Shown in pieces: positions 9,265 to 15,885 of a DNA stretch of 15,885 nt; position 1 is the first letter of the stretch, and each line of letters starts with the position of its first letter. Source of the stretch: Isohypsibius dastychi. Lineage: Eukaryota > Tardigrada > Eutardigrada > Parachela > Isohypsibiidae. The notes below the pieces were generated by a model, which had not been told where the DNA came from, ran no database searches, and saw nothing but the letters and a program-made list of their open reading frames with translations. The DNA lies in assembly GCA_034696485.1 (NCBI GenBank), contig JAQIWT010000717.1, positions 1 through 15,885 of the forward strand, read 5' to 3'. A program made the position numbers and the translations under genes.

Positions 9265-9879
9265 TTTCCGGATTTTCTAAAAGCTGGATCTCCTCCAATT
9301 CTGACTCGGTCTGACTCCGATGCGAAGGACAAATAACCCAGCCCCACCCCGAGCATTCTTGTCAAGTCGCTGATTGGGCAATAAACAAGTTTTCTCTTGA
9401 TTTTGATTCCGTTCGGTTCAGACGCATTTGAAAATTATTCCTCTTTTATCGGTTACCGCCGAAAATTTTGAAGCACTTTTGCTGCGTTTTTATCCGATCT
9501 GAGTTCCAACTTCAGCTAGATACTCGTGCGAATTAAATGATATCTTCTTTGTGGATGCTGCACGATCGCCTGACCGTTCCCCGGACTGTTGCTCGTTTCT
9601 CCATTGCACTGTGTATATACATCTTATGATATCGATTAGTCAGAGGAGGAAGTCATAAAACGAAGAAATTCGTGAAGCCTTGGGATTGCCTAGATTTTCG
9701 GGATCATCTTGATCGGTGAGTCTGATTACCTTGTTTCATGGTAGAATTCCGATTTTTTGAATGAATATTCATAGATCGCAGCGTAGCCCGTGCCACAAAA
9801 TTATCACACGCAATTAATTATTGCTATCTTGCTGTTGAGTGACTATCGTTGATATAGGTTGCCTCATTGATCCGTGAAG
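9265..9879. promoter_or_regulatory. Divergent promoter region between the RING-Tudor and XMAP215 genes
   Basis: The two ATGs (9264 minus, 9880 plus) are 615 bp apart and point away from each other. TATATAC lies at 9614-9620 on the plus strand, followed by a palindromic ATATCGAT at 9629-9636, similar to the DRE half-site of fly proliferation-gene promoters (similarity only). A probable 5' UTR intron of the plus gene occupies the right part. No coding sequence was found. Confidence 0.5.
9716..9857 (+). other. Probable 5' UTR intron of the XMAP215-family gene
   Basis: A near-consensus donor G|gtgagt at 9716 and the acceptor gatatag| at 9857 bound a 142-nt AT-rich stretch. The acceptor leaves a 22-nt leader before the ATG at 9880. 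The 3' site could instead receive a trans-spliced leader; the sequence alone does not decide. Confidence 0.4.
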
Positions 9880-12800
9880 ATGGCGGAGGAACAGCAAGAA
9901 GATTTTTCGAAACTCGATGTTGAAGAGCGCCTCAAACACAAAGTAGGCTCTATTGTTGCTGTTTGTTGTGACAGAAACTGCATGGATGCATATTCATTGC
10001 TGTCTCGCTCTTATCCTTTTGCTCTTTGCAGAATTGGAAGGCTCGTGTCAGTGCTTTTGAAGAGTTGGTGAAGGAATTTCAGCAAGGAGACCCTGATGAT
10101 GCAGTTTTCAAGAGATACGCCAGTTTTGTCAAAAGCTTCTCTCAGGATGCCAATGCTGCCGCTTTGGAGAAAGGGCTTGACGCTACTCATGCTTTTGTGG
10201 ATAACGCAAATCCCGTACTGGCTGGAAAGTAAGCGTTCTCTAAATACTCGACTACAGCTTATCTTCTGATTTCCCTCATTTACGACATTTGTGGAAAACT
10301 TCTATTTTGGTGGGCACTTCCATTGTTCTTCATTTGCAACAGGTACTGTGCGGAGATCGTGGCTGGGTTGATTACAAAGTGTTTCACGGCACGTCCGAAA
10401 GCAAAAGAAAGAGGCTGCGAAATCATATTGATCTTTTTTGAAATCGAAAAGCAGGATTTGACTACAGTAAGTTGTTTACTTCCTCTTACTCTTTGTTATC
10501 GTTGTATATATTCATCGTGCAATGTGGTCAATGTAGGAAGAGCTTTTAAAAGGGCTTGACAACAAATCTCCCAAAGTCGTGTCAGGCTGTTGTGCTATCA
10601 TGCGAGATGCATTACGGTAATAGCTTCGTTTTACCTCTCACGATTTGGATTTCCCTGCAAGAGCTTTCAATCTTTGCAGATTCTATGGAGCAAAAGCCGT
10701 TTCAGTGAAAGCAGTCTTGACAAAGGTTCTGTCTCTGTTGGAAGATCGTGATAAGTCAGTCCGGGAAGAAGCTCGTTCGTTGATCGTGGAAATCCATCGC
10801 TGGGTCGGAGATGCGATCAAACCTAAGCTGAGTGAACTGAAGCCGGCCCAGGTAACTTGTTTTTGTTACTGTGAGTGGAGCAGTTCTAACTGTATTTGTT
10901 TACGTTAAAGCTGACTGAGCTCGAAACCGAATTCGTTAAGCACAAAGGGGTAAAAGCCACCGCGGAAAAGCTTTTCCGGTCGGAACAGCTGAAACGAGCA
11001 CAGCAACCTCCAGCTTCAGAAGCCGCAGATTCCGGAGGTTTGTGGGCATAAATGTTTACGTTTTTTGAGTTTTTCTCCATCCTGAACAATATCTGTCTGT
11101 TATCACGATGAATTAGGTTTCGTTAATTAAAAAATTTCTAGGTGGTGGAGATGCCCCCGAAGATGACGCCCCTGAAGTCGATTTGTCAGATCTGATTGAG
11201 CCAGTTGATTTCTTAAAAGATCTGACGGATGAGTTTGATACGAAATTACAGTCGAAAAAGTGGCAGGACCGAAAAGAGGCATTAGAACTCCTTGACAAAA
11301 AGAGCGACACGCCGAAGTTGGCCGAAGGAGATTATAACGAACTGATTTCCAACCTGAAGAAGGTTTGTTGGAACGGTATTCGATCGATTTTCTGCAGCAC
11401 TGCAGCTTTGTTTCCAGATAATAGCCAAAGATGCCAACGTTGTTGTCGTCGCTCTTGGTGGAAAATGCCTGACCAACCTGGCAAAGGGTCTGAAAGCTGA
11501 TAAGAAGTTTCAGTCATACTTCCAATCGGTAAGTCCACATTTGAAACAACCTTTCTTCCGTTCCACTAATTTGTTTTTCGTTTTTCCGTAGTGTATTTCT
11601 GTGATTATCGAAAAGTTCAAAGAGAAGAAGCCAGCTGTTGTGACTGCTATGAAAGAAGCGATTGATGCCTGTGCCTTGCCGGTAGATACCCCCCGAAGTT
11701 GTTCTGTTTCGTTTGTCCAGTTGGTAACTTTTGGACCATAGCTTTCCATCGATGTATTACTGGAAGATGTGATTGCCGGAGCAGCCCATAAGACACCGTC
11801 GGTCAAGTCGGAAACATTATCATTTTTGGCTCGGCGGTTCACGAAATGTTACTCTGAAGATATGCCCAAAAAACAGCTGAAGGTTTTCGCGGAAGCTCTG
11901 ATCGCGGTAATTTGTTGAATGTTTCGAGATATTGAATAATGATAAATTAATTCTGCTACATTATAGAGTTCCAATGATCCAGATGCTACAGTTCGTGAAT
12001 CAGCTTTTCAGGCGCTCGGAACACTGAAAAAGGTTGTTGGCGAAAAAATGATGACTCCGTTTCTGGGTGATCTTGACCAAATCAAGCTGGACAAGGTAAG
12101 ATATTTTGCCGGAAAATCGTTTGTAGTCATTAATATAATCATGATAAATTATAGATCAAGGAACATTATGACAAGGCTGAAATCAAGCTGCCCAAAAGAA
12201 AAGCCGTTGCTGCTGCTCCAGCTAAAGTTGAGCAGCCGGCAAAAGCAGCTAAGGATGGCGCTGTGAGTAATTTTCATTTGCGAAGATGCACAGTTTCGGA
12301 TATGGCTGATATTTATAGGCTCCGGCGAAGAAGGTCGTAAAGCCTGTCGCCAAAGGAAAAGTTATATCTAAAGCGCCTTCTCGAGAAAAACTGGAGGATA
12401 CAGATGCCAAACCTGAAGTTTCTCTACCCCCAAGTGCAACAGATAAGACGAAAAAGGTTCGGTTGATAAAGTTCCCGCTGGAAATTCCTTGATTAATTTT
12501 TCGATTTCACCAGCCCACCACTGCTTCTGCCGCTACGTCGAAAGCGAAATCGAAGGAAGAGGAGCCAACATCTGGGCCTGTTATTACGCTCAATCCACAA
12601 GGAAAGAAACAGCGTGCAAACGATGAAAAGCTCATGAAGGTGAATTTCAAAGAAATTCGTTTTTCTGTCGATGAATTTTCCATTCTGGGTTTGTAGGTCT
12701 TGAAGTGGAGTTTCCAGACACCCACTAAGGAGATCGAACAACAACTGAAGGACCAAATGACGCCGTATTTCTCACCTGCGTTACTCAGTCAGCTATTCAG

Positions 12801-15800
12801 TGTGGACTTCAAAAACCAGACGAAAGCGGTCGAAGCTCTGCAGAGTGTAAGTTTATTCTAACTAGCTCTGATTTCGCTGATCTCAGCCTGGACCGCCTAT
12901 TTGAATGTGACTTTTTCCAGGATCTGGCGGTGAACAGAGATGCGACGATAAGCGTTTTGGATCTTATTCTGAAATGGTTCACTTTACGCTTCTTCGAGAA
13001 CAACTCCACTTTCCTCGGAAAAGCTTTCGAGTATCTCCAGGTGCTGTTCCAGAAACTGACAGAGGAGCCGAAAGAACCTTTGACGGAGTTGGAAGTCTGC
13101 TCATTCATGCCTTATCTTCTGCTGAAGGTGTGAATTATATTTCGTTAAATTGGATGGTTTTTCAGGATTTTTCTTTTAGATCGGAGATCCAAAGGATGTT
13201 TTCCGTAATCATGTCAAGGCCATTGTCCGACAGCTGTGTGTTTTGACATCGTTCTCCAAAATTTATGGATTTCTGGCTGATGGGATGAAAGCAAAAAATT
13301 CGAGACAACGAACAGGTATATTACATGAATATGTACATGCTTTGCTCAGATGTGATTCTGGATGGTTATTGTAGAATGCATTCATATGGCGACTTGGACG
13401 ATGGAGAGTTACGGTTTGGATGCCTGCTTTCCCAGCCAACAGGTGGCGCTGAAAAACGTTGGCCAGCAAATCGGTGATCGGGATCAGACTGTGCGAAATG
13501 CTGCATTGGATAATTTGGCGTTGGCTTACCAGTTGATGTTCGGTGATAAGGATAAACTTTACAAAATGATCGCACCTGTAAGCAGAATTTTGAAGACTAT
13601 AAATTCCGTACTCAGATTTAACATGAAAAATTTAGATGAACGACAAAGAGCGTAGCATGCTAGACGAGCGCCTTAAACGGACGCCGATCCCCCCTAAGCC
13701 GGATGCTGCGAAGAAGACGGAACCCAAGCCCGCTCAACCAGCATCAAGGAAAACAACCATTGTCAAGAATCCATCTAGTCAAAATCTTCCAGCAGTCTCG
13801 GTGGAGGAGGGAGAGGTGGATATTGGAGGTGTTCAAGGAGAAGTGAGCAATGGACGTACTAGTTTCCCGAGCAGCTCAAGTTCCGAAGTATCGGAGAAGA
13901 GCGTGCCGGTGGTCGCGGAACGGCCTCAATCTGGACTTGCTCGTCCCGGCACTGTGACCTTGCGACGAGCGGCGCCGAAGCTTGTTCCGATTGCACCTGA
14001 ACAGATGGCAATGGCGATGGACAACGTGGTCATTCCGACTCTCCGGTATGCAAATTTGTAATACATCCCGAAATTTAGCGAGCTTCCATAGCGGTGTTCT
14101 ATTATTGATGTGAAGGTCATTCTAAAGCGCTAGTTTTTCAGGGGCAAAGACGGCGGTTCTGCTAAATCGCCGTCGGGAATTCTGGCAGCATTGTTTGGTG
14201 ATCTAGGCAGTGCGAACTCTGAGACTGTACTGACCGCGCTCGAAAAGGTTGACGAAATAGTGTTGGATGAAAAGAATGCTGCAATTGTGTCGGAGAATCT
14301 CACGGAGCTTTACCGGAGCATGGCAACTCTGCTTCGGCGGCTCCATTCGTCGTTCATGTCCAACTATGCTACAAACTACACTTTCATCTGCAACTGCTAC
14401 GCTTTTTCATTGCGTATCCTTCGCGCTGTATGTTGTTATTTATTCAGCATTTTTTGCTATGTGGTGATGATGATGGTGGTACTTGCAGCTGTTTGGAAAC
14501 CCGAAATATGCGGATCAGGCGAATGCTGCTGTTCTTAGTGATCTTCTGCATTACCTCATATCGGTGTTGCTGGACAAACGTATGGAAACGATGTATGGAG
14601 GAGAGGAAGTCGTCCGGAATGTTAATGTTATCACTCTTCGGATTGTGGACACTGCGAATAGAACGCAGATAATATGGTAAGTTCAGAATTTCGAAAATGA
14701 GATTTTAGGTACTCCGTCCTCTAGTGGTGTAACTGGGCACCCTTTTCGCTGTATCGATTGCCTCACCAAGTGCGCAGCCAGAGGGTTGACCCGGGGCTCA
14801 CGCATTGTGTGTGTGGTGAGCCGATTGGTACAGCGAAAAGGGTGCCCAGTTACACTAGAGGACGGAGTACTGGTTTTGTTGATGTTTGATTTTGGTGCTA
14901 TCATCATTGGAATTGATTCTGTTTTTTACAGCGCTTCTGTGCGACTACTTCGGGAGCTTCTTGGGAGTGGTGTTTTGACGGACAGGTTTTTGGATTTAGT
15001 CATCAAGGTAAGATTCTCTTTCGTTAAAGGCGAACTTCAAATTCTAGCGTTTTTTTGCAGTCCATTTGGCGGGCGATCCGTAAAATGCCAGACACTGCCC
15101 TGCAGCTCAACATTGACCCTATCCTTCTTGAGATTCATTTGTTCCTCAAGCAGTTCCCGGCTTCGCACTGGCAGTCTGCCACCGAGGATACTCCTTTTCG
15201 CACTGTGAAAACTATTCTTTATACACTGACGAAGATGTACCGATCCGATGTGAGAAATTCGAAGGATTTCTGATTTCATAATAAACTCTGAGGTTTCAGG
15301 TGCTGAACCACATGACGCTGATTGAAGATCCACAAGGTTCGGAATTGATCACCTTTTTGAAACGCGTGCTTCGGTCCGTTGAAAGTGAAAATGGCGGAAC
15401 AAATGCGAAGAGCGGAAGTGAAGGGGTAAGATTCTACATACGTTTTTTAGTTCTTTGATCTAACAGTGTTGGGACCAATTAGGCGCGCAGTGGTAACGCT
15501 GGAGTTCATGAGGAAACACTGTCGAATATCATCAACAAAATTGGATCTGCCGACAATCAGATTGTACAGAAGGTTCGTGGTGATCTCTGAATGCTCTTGA
15601 TAGATTTTGGTGCTACATTCTTCCCTGACCTTGAAGTTTTATCCTCTGTGTTTTATATTCCGCTTTTCTCGGTCTTAAAATACATTCTGCTTTTTGGATT
15701 GCTTAACAAATTTTGTCTCGAATCTGTGTGGTGCATGTTAATTCCAAGTGGCGTTTTTCGAGTCTGGTGTGAGTTTTATTAAAGTCTTACTTGCACTAAC

Positions 15801-15885
15801 TTCTGTGCCCCATTCTCACTTTTTTGTTGGTAGGGCCTCAGAGAATTGTATGACTTCAAGGAAGCGCACAACATAAATCTGGATG
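9880..15885 (+). CDS. CKAP5: XMAP215/ch-TOG microtubule polymerase, partial (runs off right edge)
   Basis: 26 exons, phase-consistent throughout: 9880-9942, 10032-10228, 10343-10466, 10537-10616, 10680-10851, 10911-11037, 11142-11362, 11418-11528, 11592-11681, 11742-11906, 11967-12095, 12155-12262, 12319-12456, 12514-12639, 12697-12846, 12921-13127, 13180-13315, 13375-13577, 13636-14045, 14142-14427, 14489-14676, 14932-15007, 15061-15249, 15300-15425, 15483-15572, 15834-15885. They encode 1321 residues with no stop yet. TOG1 is about 1-230 (tubulin-contact Trp in KNWKARVSAFEEL, W23). TOG2 is about 270-510 (KKWQDRKEALELL, W295). A Lys/Ala/Pro linker follows. The third TOG, about 608-865, matches TOG5 of five-TOG orthologues (VLKWSFQTP, LDLILKWFTLRFFE, IGDRDQTVRNAAL, MLDERLKR). 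A Ser/Pro linker and the conserved C-terminal domain follow. TOG domains bind curved tubulin and speed plus-end growth at spindle and centrosome. TOG3 and TOG4 are absent. Confidence 0.95.
14709..14870. mobile_element. Foldback MITE-like element with TA ends, inside an intron
   Basis: The arms are 14709-14766 and 14816-14870. The outer 35 positions match perfectly in inverted orientation except for one 3-nt insertion in the left arm; the inner 20 match at 16. Three of those four differences would be G-U pairs in RNA. The ends read TA|CTCCGTCC... and ...GGACGGAG|TA, as expected for Tc1/mariner-type non-autonomous elements that duplicate TA. The terminal repeats fill nearly the whole element and no coding capacity is present. 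It sits in a 255-nt intron (14677-14931); removing it leaves about 93 nt, the usual size here. An intronic hairpin RNA is an alternative. Confidence 0.75.

Noticed and set aside
11510-11842. 110-codon minus-strand open frame inside the XMAP215 gene
   Set aside because: Antisense shadow crossing two introns of a well-supported gene; no domain or start context.
15573-15833. Long intron (261 nt) examined for a second inserted element
   Set aside because: T-rich with no inverted or direct terminal repeats and no TA-flanked ends; it seems only a longer ordinary intron.

Overview
This is nuclear DNA of an animal with a compact genome. The evidence is spliceosomal genes with GT..AG introns mostly 50-115 nt long, single-copy animal gene families (XMAP215/CKAP5, TRIP4/ASC-1 and a RING/B-box/Tudor protein of the RNF17/Qin type), and intergenic gaps of only 0.3-0.7 kb. 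A small-genome invertebrate, probably an ecdysozoan, fits best. A tardigrade is one candidate, but the sequence does not fix the taxon. No rRNA, tRNA, CRISPR or prokaryotic feature was seen.

Layout. Positions 1-234 hold a probable 3' end of a plus-strand gene entering from the left. Five genes then lie on the minus strand (listed by rising coordinate): a secreted protein with a C2-like module (937-1994), a 94-residue secreted peptide (2463-2808), TRIP4 (3095-5052), a 104-residue secreted peptide (5561-5953), and a 756-residue RING/B-box/extended-Tudor protein (6564-9264). From 9880 to the right edge runs a plus-strand XMAP215-family gene with 26 coding exons in the window; it has no stop codon before the edge. 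The Tudor gene and the XMAP215 gene are divergent and share a 615-bp promoter interval.

All splice models were built by hand from reading frame, junction phase and family conservation. The XMAP215, TRIP4 and Tudor models keep phase across every junction. The two short secreted genes each appear only after joining two exons, so simple ORF scanning misses them.

Function. XMAP215 polymerises microtubules and TRIP4 acts in the ASC-1 transcription/ribosome-rescue complex. RING-Tudor proteins of the RNF17/Qin type act in the germline piRNA pathway. The secreted genes have no recognised role. No common pathway is evident.

Most notable: the XMAP215 protein has TOG1, TOG2, a TOG5-like domain and the C-terminal domain, but no TOG3 or TOG4. 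The Tudor domain has lost usual aromatic-cage residues. One XMAP215 intron carries a 162-bp foldback element with TA ends. Two cysteine-free secreted peptides are unrecognised.
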